This document shows, in pieces, positions 17,153 to 25,985 of a stretch of DNA of 61,110 nucleotides. The DNA comes from UBA652 sp964598235 (GTDB lineage Bacteria; Pseudomonadota; Gammaproteobacteria; Nitrosococcales; Methylophagaceae). Position numbers and translations under genes: made by a program. Position 1 is the first letter of the stretch. The number at the start of each line of letters is the position of its first letter. The DNA lies in NCBI GenBank assembly GCA_964598235.1, contig CAZRAY010000006.1, positions 1 through 61,110 of the forward strand, written 5' to 3'. The notes under the pieces were generated by a model. That model was not told the origin of the DNA and ran no database searches. It saw nothing but the letters and a program-made list of their open reading frames with translations.

Positions 17153-17785
17153 TTATTCAGGTAGGTTATATTGCAATACGGGTTTGCTATCGGGCGAATG
17201 TAGGATAGTTAGGCCTTGTTGGGCGTAATACCAATGGCTGATTTTATTGTTAGGTTCATCAGGATTAGAACTAAGATTACTATAACTGATGTGGTCAGGT
17301 TCACCGAAACGGTGGCGTAGGCTAGCTTCATCTAGGTGTATGCTGGGGATATAGGCAATGCTTTGGATAGGGGCGTTAGTGAGCTGGGGAAGATCGTCTG
17401 GTTGAGGTTGTGATTTGGTGGCGCCACTGGGTTGCTTTTGTGCTTTGGTGGCATGGGGATGCATGGCTTGCAGGCTGGCAGGATCAACTTGTAGGGTGAG
17501 AATTATTTTGCCAGAGAGGCCACCAAAATGGACACTTTTGAAAAAAGCTTCTGCGCGTAGCTCATCATTTTTTTCAAATAGGGCAATATCACCTGCAGCG
17601 CGGAAATAGCGCTGGGCATCGGCGAGGGTATTGTGGGTGAGTTGTAGTCCAAAAACACTGGTCGTGCCATCTGGGTGATGGGTGATATCCCAAGGCATAG
17701 TGGCGGTTTGTTTGTCGGCAGGAATTTGCATCAGTAAGAAGAAGCCGACAAAGAGAATAATAAGGACGATAGCGATATTGCGCAT
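17153..17785 (-). CDS. Hypothetical membrane-anchored protein
   Basis: A 210-residue protein with one N-terminal membrane helix (about residues 4-20) and the rest apparently periplasmic. A Pro/Gln/Lys-rich linker lies around residues 110-130. The C-terminal part contains LRHRFGEPDHISY and HWYYAQQGLTILHSPDSKPVLQY. I do not recognise the family. It is 100 bases behind dtd and 14 bases ahead of the helicase. The ATG at 17785 begins a typical signal-anchor. Confidence 0.6.
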   Translation of the reverse strand: MRNIAIVLIILFVGFFLLMQIPADKQTATMPWDITHHPDGTTSVFGLQLTHNTLADAQRYFRAAGDIALFEKNDELRAEAFFKSVHFGGLSGKIILTLQVDPASLQAMHPHATKAQKQPSGATKSQPQPDDLPQLTNAPIQSIAYIPSIHLDEASLRHRFGEPDHISYSNLSSNPDEPNNKISHWYYAQQGLTILHSPDSKPVLQYNLPE

Positions 17786-17814
17786 GGGTGTTTAATGTTA
17801 CCTAGATTTTATTG

Positions 17815-17867
17815 TTTTATCCTGCCCTATTTTTCCTTGCGGATATACCTCAGGATAAAAGGGCAGG
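17815..17867. promoter_or_regulatory. Overlapping, mutually exclusive inverted repeats
   Basis: TTTTATCCTG (17815-17824) pairs with CAGGATAAAA (17851-17860), while CCTGCCC (17821-17827) pairs with GGGCAGG (17861-17867). The two left arms share CCTG, so both stems cannot form together. The segment lies between dtd and the unknown gene on the leftward transcript. No clear T-tract follows, so it is not a standard terminator; a processing or attenuation structure is possible. Confidence 0.4.
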
Positions 17868-17885
17868 GTAACGTTTATGTTTAGC

Positions 17886-18329
17886 CTATTTTACCTGAAG
17901 CCAGAAGGTAACGGGACCATTGTTAACCAGACTAACCTGCATATCTGCACCAAACTGACCGGATTGAATATGTTCTGGATACTGCTGATTGGCTTGGCTG
18001 AGTAGATAATGGAAAAGCGCGTGGCCGGTTGCTGGATCAGCGGCAGGGGTAAAGCTGGGGCGATTCCCTTTGCGGGTGTCGGCTGGCAAGGTGAATTGCG
18101 GTACGAGTAACAGACTACCGTTGATATCTTGTACGGATAGGTTCATTTTGTCATTTTCATCTGCAAAGACACGATAGCTGAGCAGACGATGGAGCAGTTT
18201 GTCGGCTTGTGTTTCGGTATCCTTCTTTTCTACACCGACGAGCACGAGTAGGCCTTGTTCTATTTGGCTAAATAGTTTTCCTTCAATGGTGATGCTAGCT
18301 TGGGTAACACGTTGGATAAGCCCGATCAT
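17886..18329 (-). CDS. dtd: D-aminoacyl-tRNA deacylase
   Basis: Removes D-amino acids wrongly attached to tRNA. The 147-residue length equals the family standard. It starts with MIGLIQRVTQASI, contains SLLLVPQFTLPADTRKGNRPSF with the conserved S-Q-F-T-L motif, and ends with LVNNGPVTFWLQ carrying the NxGPVT active-site motif. It overlaps pip by 4 bases upstream. Confidence 0.96.
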   Translation of the reverse strand: MIGLIQRVTQASITIEGKLFSQIEQGLLVLVGVEKKDTETQADKLLHRLLSYRVFADENDKMNLSVQDINGSLLLVPQFTLPADTRKGNRPSFTPAADPATGHALFHYLLSQANQQYPEHIQSGQFGADMQVSLVNNGPVTFWLQVK

Positions 18330-19303
18330 GCGCGTTCATTCTCGGTATCTTTTGCTAAATGGCGGGTAGCGGAGACTAGCGCATGAATCACAGCAGGTTC
18401 ACCCGCAGCATGACCTGAGAGAGGTAGAATTTGTAATGTGGTTTCTGGCCAAGCTTGATGGAGCGCCCACGTTTGTTGCATGGGGCAGACAATATCGTAT
18501 CTGCCTTGGATAATGGTGGTGGGAATATGACGAATCACCTCAATATTATCCAAAATAGGGGTGTCGCTAATAAAGCATTCATTAAGCGAATAATGCAATT
18601 GGATCCGGGCATGGGCAAGCGGACCAGGATCGCGGTCTAGATCGGGGATAAGTTCGTGGTCACGCAGGGTCACAATGGTGCTTTCCCAAGTTTGTAGGTA
18701 ATGCGCTGCGGCCATACGTTCGACTTCATTATCGCCTGTGAGGCGTTGGTAATAGGCTTGGATGGGGTCGGTTTGTTCATCACGATTGAGATGAGAGAGC
18801 AAGCGTTGCCAGGCATCAGGGAATAATTTAGCGGCACCATTTTCGCCATAGGCCCAGTCGATATCCTGTTGTCGGCCGAGGAAGATGCCGCGTAAGATCA
18901 TGGCGGTGACGCGTTCTGGATAGTGTTGTGCGTAAAGTAGGCCGAGCGTGCTACCCCATGAGCCACCGAAGATGGCCCATTTTTCAATGTTGAGGTGTTG
19001 GCGGATGGCTTCTATATCGGCGATAAGGTGTTGTGTTGTGTTGTGGCTGAGTTCACCATGGGGCAATGATTGCCCGCAACCACGTTGATCAAATAAGATA
19101 ATGCGGTATAAATTGGGATCGAAATAACATCGGTGTGCAGGCCGGCAACCTGAACCAGGGCCACCATGAATAAAGAGGATGGGAATGCCATCTGGGTTGC
19201 CACATTCTTCGATATGAATTTGATGGCATCCGCCTTGTGGCAGCGGTTCACGATCCAGCAGATGTGAGGTATAAGGTTGGATATCCGGATATAAAGTTAA
19301 CAT
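18326..19303 (-). CDS. pip: Proline iminopeptidase
   Basis: Cytosolic serine peptidase that removes N-terminal proline from peptides. The 325-residue alpha/beta hydrolase has HGGPGSGC around residue 46 (oxyanion region), FDQRGCGQS, and the nucleophile elbow FGGSWGSTLGLLYA. A late Asp in QGRYDIVCP and a His in LSGHAAGEP complete a plausible triad. This order and the length identify the S33 prolyl aminopeptidase family. It heads a leftward run and is divergent from sucC. Confidence 0.93.
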   Translation of the reverse strand: MLTLYPDIQPYTSHLLDREPLPQGGCHQIHIEECGNPDGIPILFIHGGPGSGCRPAHRCYFDPNLYRIILFDQRGCGQSLPHGELSHNTTQHLIADIEAIRQHLNIEKWAIFGGSWGSTLGLLYAQHYPERVTAMILRGIFLGRQQDIDWAYGENGAAKLFPDAWQRLLSHLNRDEQTDPIQAYYQRLTGDNEVERMAAAHYLQTWESTIVTLRDHELIPDLDRDPGPLAHARIQLHYSLNECFISDTPILDNIEVIRHIPTTIIQGRYDIVCPMQQTWALHQAWPETTLQILPLSGHAAGEPAVIHALVSATRHLAKDTENERA

Positions 19304-19387
19304 GATGCTTACTATATCATGAGAGGTATAGCATTTAAGGCTGTATTGCGAGAAAATAGGCTATTAGAAAGGATTGATGGGAATAGA

Positions 19388-20563
19388 ATGAATTTACACG
19401 AATTTCAAGCCAAACAACTGTTTACGCGCTATGGGATTGCTACGCCGGAAGGTGTGGTGGTCGATACCGTTGCGCAAGCAGCGCAAGCAGCACGTGATCT
19501 AGGCGGTGCCCGATGGGTTGTGAAGGCACAAGTGCATGCGGGAGGGCGAGGCAAAGCGGGCGGGGTAAGGCTGGTTGATAATCTGGCGGATGTTGAAAAT
19601 GCTGCGGATGCAATGTTAGGACAGCAATTGGTGACTGCACAAACAACCGCCGAAGGGTTACCTATTAATCAGCTATGGATTGAGTTGCCATCAGAAATTG
19701 AGCGAGAGCTTTATTTGTCAGCGGTGGTGGATCGCAGTACGCAACGTATTGTATTTATGATGTCAGCATCAGGTGGGATGGATATTGAATCGGTAGCAGA
19801 AGCCACCCCTGACGCGATCATGACAATTTCGGTTGATTCTGCTGTGGGCTTACAAAGTTACCAATGTCGTGAAGCGGGCTTCTTTTTATCATTAACAGGG
19901 CTGGCTTTTAAGCAGTTACAAGGTGTGATGCAAGGTGTTTACCGACTATTTACAGAGCAAGATGCGAGCTTGGTAGAAGTTAATCCACTAGTAGTGACGA
20001 AGTCGGGTGGATTGGTCGCCTTGGATGCCAAAATAGAGCTTGATGATAATGCCTTATATCGTCATCCAGATTTGGCGGCGATGTTTGATGCCAGCCAAGA
20101 AGATCCGACTGAGGTGGCAGCGAAAGAATTTGACCTAAACTATATTTCATTGGATGGCGATATTGCTTGTATGGTGAATGGTGCGGGCTTGGCGATGGCA
20201 ACAATGGATTTAATTCAAATGGCGGGTGGCGAGCCAGCAAACTTCTTAGATGTGGGCGGCGGTACAACCGCTGAACGGGTAGCAGAAGCATTCAAATTAA
20301 TTGTGGCAGATGGCAAGGTGAAATCAATTTTAGTGAATATTTTTGGTGGCATTGTACGCTGTGATTTAATTGCACAAGGCTTGATTCAAGCAACAAAAGA
20401 AGTGGGCTTAACGTTGCCGATTGTGGTGCGTTTAGAGGGCACTAATGCAGCAGAGGGAATTGCATTGCTGGCGGAGAGTGGGATGACAAATTTAGTCGCA
20501 GCTACATCGTTAACAGAAGCGGCACATCAAGCGGTTTCTGCAGCACAAGGAGCGGGAGTATGA
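19388..20563 (+). CDS. sucC: Succinyl-CoA synthetase (ADP-forming) beta subunit
   Basis: Citric-acid-cycle enzyme making ATP and succinate from succinyl-CoA with SucD. I chose the ATG at 19388, which gives 391 residues and the canonical MNLHEFQAKQLF; the reading frame opens further upstream without a match. The ATP-grasp motifs VKAQVHAGGRGKAGG, the nucleotide-site ELYLSAVVDRS and GGEPANFLDVGGG are all present. Malate-CoA ligase of serine-cycle methylotrophs is a relative, but residues throughout look more like SucC. It overlaps sucD by 4 bases. Confidence 0.93.
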   Translation: MNLHEFQAKQLFTRYGIATPEGVVVDTVAQAAQAARDLGGARWVVKAQVHAGGRGKAGGVRLVDNLADVENAADAMLGQQLVTAQTTAEGLPINQLWIELPSEIERELYLSAVVDRSTQRIVFMMSASGGMDIESVAEATPDAIMTISVDSAVGLQSYQCREAGFFLSLTGLAFKQLQGVMQGVYRLFTEQDASLVEVNPLVVTKSGGLVALDAKIELDDNALYRHPDLAAMFDASQEDPTEVAAKEFDLNYISLDGDIACMVNGAGLAMATMDLIQMAGGEPANFLDVGGGTTAERVAEAFKLIVADGKVKSILVNIFGGIVRCDLIAQGLIQATKEVGLTLPIVVRLEGTNAAEGIALLAESGMTNLVAATSLTEAAHQAVSAAQGAGV

Positions 20564-21429
20564 GTATTTTAATTAATCGCGATACGAAAGTGATTTGCCA
20601 GGGCTTTACGGGTAAACAAGGAACTTTTCATTCTGAGCAAACGATTGCTTATGGCACACAGTTTGTTGGCGGTGTCACCCCCGGCAAAGGCGGACAAACA
20701 CATCTAGAACGGCCTGTGTTTAATACCGTACGCGAAGCGGTGGTTGAGACCGGCGCTGATGCGACGATGATTTATGTGCCTGCAGCGTTTGCGGCAGATG
20801 CGATTTTAGAAGCGGCAGATGCAGGTATTAAAGTGATTGCCTGTATTACGGAAGGTATTCCGGTACAAGATATGTTGAAGGTGAAATTGGCGCTTAAAAA
20901 TAGTGATGCTAGACTAATTGGCCCGAACTGCCCAGGCTTGATTACCCCTGATGAATGCAAAATTGGCATTATGCCTGGGTCGATTCATTTGGCAGGTAAG
21001 ATTGGTATTGTGTCGCGGTCGGGCACCTTGACCTATGAAGCGGTACACCAAACAACTTTAAATGGCTTAGGGCAGAGTACTTGTGTGGGGATTGGCGGCG
21101 ATCCAATTCACGGTATGGATTTTATTGATTGCCTTGCTTTATTTGAAGCCGATCCGCAAACCGAAGGAATTTTGATGGTGGGTGAGATCGGTGGTCAAGC
21201 TGAAGAAGCAGCGGCGGATTATATTCGAGATAAGGTAACGAAACCCGTTGTGGCGTATATTGCGGGTTTGACTGCACCAGCGGGCAAGCGTATGGGGCAT
21301 GCAGGCGCGATTATCAGTGGTGGACAAGGTACGGCAGAAGCAAAATTAGCGGCGCTTGACGCGGCAGGCGTGCATATTGCGCGCGCACCCACGCAAATGG
21401 GCGATGTGATGCTGGCGGCGTTAAAGTGA
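20560..21429 (+). CDS. sucD: Succinyl-CoA synthetase alpha subunit
   Basis: Partner of SucC; binds CoA and carries the phosphorylated histidine. The 289-residue product shows CQGFTGKQGTFHSEQ at the CoA site, VGGVTPGKGG, GPNCPG, SRSGTLTYEA and the active-site motif KRMGHAGAIISGG. It overlaps sucC upstream and nadE downstream by 4 bases each, so the three genes are co-translated. Confidence 0.95.
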   Translation: MSILINRDTKVICQGFTGKQGTFHSEQTIAYGTQFVGGVTPGKGGQTHLERPVFNTVREAVVETGADATMIYVPAAFAADAILEAADAGIKVIACITEGIPVQDMLKVKLALKNSDARLIGPNCPGLITPDECKIGIMPGSIHLAGKIGIVSRSGTLTYEAVHQTTLNGLGQSTCVGIGGDPIHGMDFIDCLALFEADPQTEGILMVGEIGGQAEEAAADYIRDKVTKPVVAYIAGLTAPAGKRMGHAGAIISGGQGTAEAKLAALDAAGVHIARAPTQMGDVMLAALK

Positions 21430-23072
21430 GCGATATGCTGCGTGTTGTAATGGGTCAAATTAATCCGCTGGTGGGTGATGTGGCGGGTAATGTGGCAATG
21501 ATTATTGCGGCGGCCAATACGGCGCGCGACACGATGCAAGCTGATCTAGTGGTGTTTCCTGAATTGACGCTAACGGGCTACCCGCCAGAAGATTTATTAT
21601 TACGGCAGGGCTTATTACGTCGAGTCGAAAAGGGCTTAGCCAAGTTACGCGCGGAGCTAAAAGGGATTGGCGTATTAGTGGGCCATCCTTCAGGCACAGT
21701 GAGAGAAGATTTATATAATGCGGCGTCATTGATTGCTGATGGGGAAACGCTGGCAACCTACTATAAATCTTGTTTACCTAATTACAGCGTGTTTGATGAG
21801 AAGCGTTATTTTGTGCCAGGTGTTTTGCCATGTGTGGTTGACTATAAAGGTATTAAATTAGGCATTACAATTTGTGAAGATATTTGGTTTGCAGGGCCCG
21901 CAGCGGCAGCGGCAGATGCCGGTGCTGAATTATTGCTTAATCTTAATGCGTCGCCATTTAGACAGGGGAAGTGGCAGCTGCGTGAAACGGAAGTGCGGCA
22001 ACGGGTGACCGAAACAGGCTTACCTATTATCTATGTCAATCTAATGGGCGGGCAAGATGAATTAATTTTTGATGGTTGCTCATTTGCATTAGCTGCGAAT
22101 GGCGAGAAAGTCGCAAGAGCACCGGCATGGGAAGCGGGTTTGTATGCTGTTGAGGTGCAAAAAGATGCGGCGGGGAAATGTCAGCTATCGGGTGCGACGG
22201 TTAAAAAGCATGATGAGTTGAGCATGTTGTATGAAGGACTTGTGGTTGGTTTGCGTGATTATATTCATAAAAATGGTTTTTCAAAGGCTGTTTTAGGGCT
22301 GTCTGGAGGCATTGATTCTGCATTAACGTTGGCGTTGGCGGTAGATGCGATTGGTGCCGAAAACGTACAAACAGTGATGATGCCATCGCGCTATACCGCT
22401 CAAATTAGTTTGGATGATGCACAAGAAATGGCAGCGGGATTAGGGGTTGATTATCAGATTATATCAATCGAGCCTGTATTCCAACAATTTTTAGAATCAT
22501 TGTCTGATACCTTCGCGGACACAGAGGTAGATACCACAGAAGAAAATATTCAGGCGCGATGCCGTGGTGTTTTATTGATGGCTTTATCAAATAAAACAGG
22601 TGCGATGGTGTTATCAACGGGCAATAAGAGTGAAATGGCGGTGGGTTATTCCACTTTATATGGCGATATGGCTGGTGGTTATGCGCCTTTAAAGGATGTG
22701 TATAAAACGTTGGTGTTTGAATTATCAAATTATCGAAACACGCTTTCTCCAATTATCCCTGAACGCATTATTACTCGGCCCCCGTCAGCAGAATTGGCGC
22801 CGGACCAATTTGATCATGATAGTTTGCCGCCTTATGAGGTGTTAGATGTATTATTGCAGCAATTTGTGGAAGAAGATTGGTGTTATGAAGAAATGGTGGC
22901 TGCTGGCGGCGATCCTACGGTAGTAAGCCGTGTTATTAGCATGGTGAATCGAAATGAATATAAGCGTCGTCAAGCGCCGCCGGGTATTCGTGTAACGGGT
23001 CGTGCATTCGGACGGGATAGGCGTTATCCTATTACATCAGGTTATACTGTGAGTGCGGATTTTAATGAATAA
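21426..23072 (+). CDS. nadE: Glutamine-dependent NAD+ synthetase
   Basis: Makes NAD+ from deamido-NAD+ using ammonia released from glutamine. The 548-residue product is the two-domain form. An N-terminal nitrilase-type glutaminase has its Glu in FPELTLTGYPPEDLL, Lys in YYKSCLPN and Cys in GITICEDIWF. A C-terminal synthetase has the PP-loop GLSGGIDSALTLALA, and later LSTGNKSEMAVGY. It overlaps sucD by 4 bases and is 11 bases ahead of glnB. Linkage to a citric-acid-cycle enzyme and a nitrogen sensor suggests coordinated growth control but does not prove it. Confidence 0.96.
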   Translation: MSDMLRVVMGQINPLVGDVAGNVAMIIAAANTARDTMQADLVVFPELTLTGYPPEDLLLRQGLLRRVEKGLAKLRAELKGIGVLVGHPSGTVREDLYNAASLIADGETLATYYKSCLPNYSVFDEKRYFVPGVLPCVVDYKGIKLGITICEDIWFAGPAAAAADAGAELLLNLNASPFRQGKWQLRETEVRQRVTETGLPIIYVNLMGGQDELIFDGCSFALAANGEKVARAPAWEAGLYAVEVQKDAAGKCQLSGATVKKHDELSMLYEGLVVGLRDYIHKNGFSKAVLGLSGGIDSALTLALAVDAIGAENVQTVMMPSRYTAQISLDDAQEMAAGLGVDYQIISIEPVFQQFLESLSDTFADTEVDTTEENIQARCRGVLLMALSNKTGAMVLSTGNKSEMAVGYSTLYGDMAGGYAPLKDVYKTLVFELSNYRNTLSPIIPERIITRPPSAELAPDQFDHDSLPPYEVLDVLLQQFVEEDWCYEEMVAAGGDPTVVSRVISMVNRNEYKRRQAPPGIRVTGRAFGRDRRYPITSGYTVSADFNE

Positions 23073-23083
23073 GGGAAAACGAG

Positions 23084-23422
23084 ATGAAAAAAATTGAAGC
23101 GATTATTAAACCATTCAAACTAGATGATGTACGCGAAGCGTTATCTGAGATCGGCGTAACTGGCTTAACAGCTTCAGAAGTAAAAGGTTTTGGCCGTCAA
23201 AAAGGGCATACTGAGTTATACCGTGGTGCAGAATATGTTGTCGATTTCTTGCCTAAAGTGAAACTGGATATTGTGGTGTCAGATTCGGCGGTAGATGGCT
23301 GTATTGAAGCAATTATTAAAGCGGCGAACACGGGTAAAATTGGTGATGGCAAGATTTTTGTAACATCAGTAGAACAAGTTATTCGCATTCGGACTGGCGA
23401 GCAAGGCGAAGAAGCGATCTAG
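23084..23422 (+). CDS. glnB: Nitrogen regulatory protein P-II
   Basis: Small trimeric sensor of 2-oxoglutarate, ATP/ADP and (through uridylylation) glutamine. The 112-residue product has the exact family length. Tyr51 in the T-loop motif ELYRGAEYVVDFLPKVKLD is the usual uridylylation site. TGKIGDGKIFV and the C-terminal RIRTGE are also present. It resembles E. coli GlnB closely, including the KKIEAIIKPFKLDDV start; no amtB follows, which argues against GlnK. Its last codons are part of a 17-base tandem duplication. Confidence 0.93.
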   Translation: MKKIEAIIKPFKLDDVREALSEIGVTGLTASEVKGFGRQKGHTELYRGAEYVVDFLPKVKLDIVVSDSAVDGCIEAIIKAANTGKIGDGKIFVTSVEQVIRIRTGEQGEEAI

Positions 23423-23442
23423 GCAAAGAAGCGATCTAGGCA
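23409..23442. repeat. 17-bp perfect tandem duplication at glnB 3' end
   Basis: The unit AAGAAGCGATCTAGGCA occurs twice back to back (23409-23425 and 23426-23442). The first copy contains the glnB stop codon TAG. The second is non-coding. It looks like a recent slippage or unequal exchange with no effect on the protein. Confidence 0.85.
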
Positions 23443-23490
23443 ATCATCTGGATGTCCTGTAAATCAAGACACTTTAAATTTTGAGGGAGA

Positions 23491-24279
23491 CTACTTGCCC
23501 GGAATTAATTTTGTTTGTTCAACATCGGCCACGCCTGGGTGGCCGGGGTAATTCTGCTTAAGCACGTGTAAGGCGTCAGCAGATAAATCATCTATTCCTA
23601 ATATCTTATAGGCTTTTGCCATGACTAATAGCGCATCGGGAACCGCAGGTGTTCGGGCATAATTCTCAACCACATAGCGCCCTCTATTTGCCGCAGCAAG
23701 GTACGCATTTCGGCGCATATAGTATGTTGCGATATTCACTTCATGGCGCGCTAGATTGTTACGCAGATAAACAATGCGTTGCGCCGCATCTTCACTGTAT
23801 TTGCTTTTAGGGTAACGGGTAACCAACGTTGTAAAGTCTTTTAATGCCGCTCTTGCAGCGCCTGGATCACGTTGACTTTCATCTCGAGGAACAAAACGCT
23901 GAACTAAACCAAAGCCACGTTTGAAATTAGCTAACGCACGCAAATAATAAGCATAATCAATATTGGGATTGAGTGGGTAAACGCGTAAAAAGCGATCTAA
24001 GGTTGCAATCGCAATGTCTGTTTCTTTTAATTTGTAATTGGCATAGGCAGATTCAAGTAAAGCTTGTTGTGCATAACCACCGAAGGGAAACCGTGTTTCT
24101 ATTTGATCATAATATTTAATGGCGCTCGCATAGTCAGAAACATTGAGAGATGCTTTCGCTTCAGAATAGATGCGATCTGCCCCCCAAGATTCTTCTGTTT
24201 TAATTTCATCTTTAGAGAAGAAAGAACAGCCAGAAAGTGTGAGTGTGGCGAGCAGTAATAATAATTGAAATCGTTTCAT
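23491..24279 (-). CDS. bamD: Outer membrane assembly lipoprotein BamD
   Basis: Essential lipoprotein of the BAM complex that inserts beta-barrels into the outer membrane. The 262-residue precursor has a lipobox LSGC with Cys18. Tetratricopeptide-type helices follow (YYDQIETRFPFGGYAQQALLES, then FLRVYPLNPNIDYAYYLRA). The conserved SKYSEDAAQRIVYLRNNLARHE and a TPAVPDALLVMAKAYKILG repeat come later. bamC lies at 40 kb in this window. It stands alone, divergent from the L,D-transpeptidase gene. Confidence 0.95.
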   Translation of the reverse strand: MKRFQLLLLLATLTLSGCSFFSKDEIKTEESWGADRIYSEAKASLNVSDYASAIKYYDQIETRFPFGGYAQQALLESAYANYKLKETDIAIATLDRFLRVYPLNPNIDYAYYLRALANFKRGFGLVQRFVPRDESQRDPGAARAALKDFTTLVTRYPKSKYSEDAAQRIVYLRNNLARHEVNIATYYMRRNAYLAAANRGRYVVENYARTPAVPDALLVMAKAYKILGIDDLSADALHVLKQNYPGHPGVADVEQTKLIPGK

Positions 24280-24414
24280 TAGCGTAAGGTTACGCGAGCT
24301 GGCTGATGATGGAAAGAGGTCAATGATAAAATTTAGGTTATTTTTGGATGAATCCAGTGAAGAGTCTGATAACGCGGTACAATTCCATTACATTTAAGAT
24401 AGGCAAGAAAAGAA

Positions 24415-25578
24415 ATGAAACCATTGTTTGCGATAATATTAACGGTGTTCCTATGCTGGCAGCCAGCTAGTGCAACGACATTTTACCTTACCGATCCATC
24501 ATCACGTGTGGTAGGCCATAATTTAATTGTTTATAGCCATTATGAAGATACATTGTTAGATATTGCGCGTCGTTTTGATGTGGGTTATCGGGAAATTATT
24601 GCAGCTAATCCAGGCATTGATCCTTGGATCCCAGGAGATCAACGCGAAGTATTAATACCCAACCGCTTTATTTTGCCAGACGCACCTCAAAAAGGAATTG
24701 TAATTAACCTTGCTGAAATGCGTTTGTTTTATTATCCAGAGGTGATTGCAGGCGAGCGACAACAAGTGATTACACACCCCATTGGGATAGGTCGAGAAGG
24801 ATGGGAAACACCGTTAGGCTTAACGCGTATTACGGAAAAGAAAAAAGATCCCACGTGGACCCCGCCGGCCTCGATACTAAAAGAGCATGAAGAAAAGGGA
24901 GATCCGCTGCCGCGCGTGGTGCCAGCTGGGCCAGAAAACCCATTGGGTGCTTATGCGATGCGATTGGGTATTCCAGGATATTTACTACATGGCACAAATA
25001 AGCCCTTTGGCGTGGGAATGCGGGTGAGCCATGGTTGTATACGGCTATTTCCAGAGGATATCGAACGTTTATTTGATCACGTTTCGGTGAATACGACAGT
25101 GAACCTGGTCTATCAACCTTATAAAGCAGCTTGGGAAGATAGCCGGCTCTATCTAGAAGCACATGCAGAGCATAATGGACGGGAACAAATTGATACCCAA
25201 CCCCACACTTCTATGATAGATACCGTTGCGGCGGCTATGGTGCCCGCACTATCAGATGCGGATTGGCTTTTTATTGGTCAAATAGAAAGAGAGGCTCAAG
25301 GTCATGTGCAAGCATTGAATGCGCCACGTATTAAGACGGTAGGCGATGTTTGGTTTTTACATGCGGGTTTAGCAGAAGATGTACGGGAAAAACTAGTACC
25401 TGCATTAGCCAGTATGAAATTGGATGAGCGGTTTTGGCCACTGCAACGGCCTGCAAAAGGCGAGGTGCTTATTGGGCCATTTGATTCTCAAAGTATGGCG
25501 GCTGAAGTGGCGGCAGAGGTAACACGATTGAGTGGTCTGCCTATTTGGACGGTATCTGTGAGTGAGGCCGCTTTATAA
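24415..25578 (+). CDS. L,D-transpeptidase (YkuD family)
   Basis: Periplasmic cysteine transpeptidase that attaches lipoproteins to, or cross-links, peptidoglycan. The 387-residue precursor has a signal peptide ending near ASATTFYL. A LysM-like segment around residues 38-85 includes YEDTLLDIARRFDVGYREII and NPGIDPWIPG. The YkuD domain has GIVINLAEMRLFYYP, LLHGTNKPFGVG and the catalytic SHGCIRLFPEDIERLF. The last 100 residues look like an SPOR-type tail (VLIGPFDSQSMAAEVAAEV). The neighbouring small Ala-rich lipoprotein could be its substrate, as Lpp is for ErfK/YbiS-type enzymes; that is inferred. Confidence 0.9.
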   Translation: MKPLFAIILTVFLCWQPASATTFYLTDPSSRVVGHNLIVYSHYEDTLLDIARRFDVGYREIIAANPGIDPWIPGDQREVLIPNRFILPDAPQKGIVINLAEMRLFYYPEVIAGERQQVITHPIGIGREGWETPLGLTRITEKKKDPTWTPPASILKEHEEKGDPLPRVVPAGPENPLGAYAMRLGIPGYLLHGTNKPFGVGMRVSHGCIRLFPEDIERLFDHVSVNTTVNLVYQPYKAAWEDSRLYLEAHAEHNGREQIDTQPHTSMIDTVAAAMVPALSDADWLFIGQIEREAQGHVQALNAPRIKTVGDVWFLHAGLAEDVREKLVPALASMKLDERFWPLQRPAKGEVLIGPFDSQSMAAEVAAEVTRLSGLPIWTVSVSEAAL

Positions 25579-25593
25579 AAAACTAACAATCAT

Positions 25594-25626
25594 AAAAAAA
25601 GCCGGGAGAATCTCCCAGCCTTTTTT
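25594..25626. terminator. Bidirectional intrinsic terminator
   Basis: An inverted repeat with core GGGAGA/TCTCCC (25604-25616) is preceded by seven A and followed by six T. It lies between the convergent L,D-transpeptidase and small lipoprotein genes and can end both transcripts. Confidence 0.85.
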
Positions 25627-25651
25627 ATCGTAGAACTTAAAGTGTAGAAAC

Positions 25652-25951
25652 TTATTTTTGCATTGTTTTTTCAAACATACGATCAATCTTAGCGCAGCAT
25701 TCGTCAACTGAGCTTTGAGCTGCATTAGCAGTATCTTGTGCTGAAGATGCAGCACGTAATGCATTAGCAGATTCAAGACGAGCAGTATCAGCAGAGCTTT
25801 GGGCTGTTGTTGCAGCATCGAGTGCTTGTTGCACAGACGCTTTTAATGTTGCCATGTCGTCCATTGAAGAAGTTGAAGTTACTTGTTGTGATGCACAAGC
25901 AGTTAAGAATACGAGGGGAAGAACCGTCAGGCCTAGTTTTAATGCTTTCAT
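25652..25951 (-). CDS. Small alanine-zipper lipoprotein (Lpp/OprI-like)
   Basis: A 99-residue precursor from the ATG at 25951, which follows a GGAG ribosome site; the longer reading from 26020 is unlikely. A signal peptide ends in the lipobox LTAC with Cys19. The rest is an Ala/Ser/Asp-rich helix with Ala spaced as in Lpp alanine zippers (for example QQALDAATTAQSSADTAR), and the C-terminus is KTMQK, with a terminal Lys as in Lpp. This fits an abundant outer-membrane lipoprotein that could be tied to peptidoglycan through its terminal Lys, perhaps by the convergent L,D-transpeptidase. It also contains a CC pair near the end. Family call is by pattern. Confidence 0.75.
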   Translation of the reverse strand: MKALKLGLTVLPLVFLTACASQQVTSTSSMDDMATLKASVQQALDAATTAQSSADTARLESANALRAASSAQDTANAAQSSVDECCAKIDRMFEKTMQK

Positions 25952-25985
25952 TCGATAAACTCCAGATTTATGCAGTGATTTAAGG

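Noticed and set aside
19388..21429. Malate-CoA ligase (mtkAB) instead of sucCD
   Set aside because: The subunit sequences follow E. coli SucC/SucD more closely in motifs, and no serine-cycle genes are nearby; a tree would settle it.
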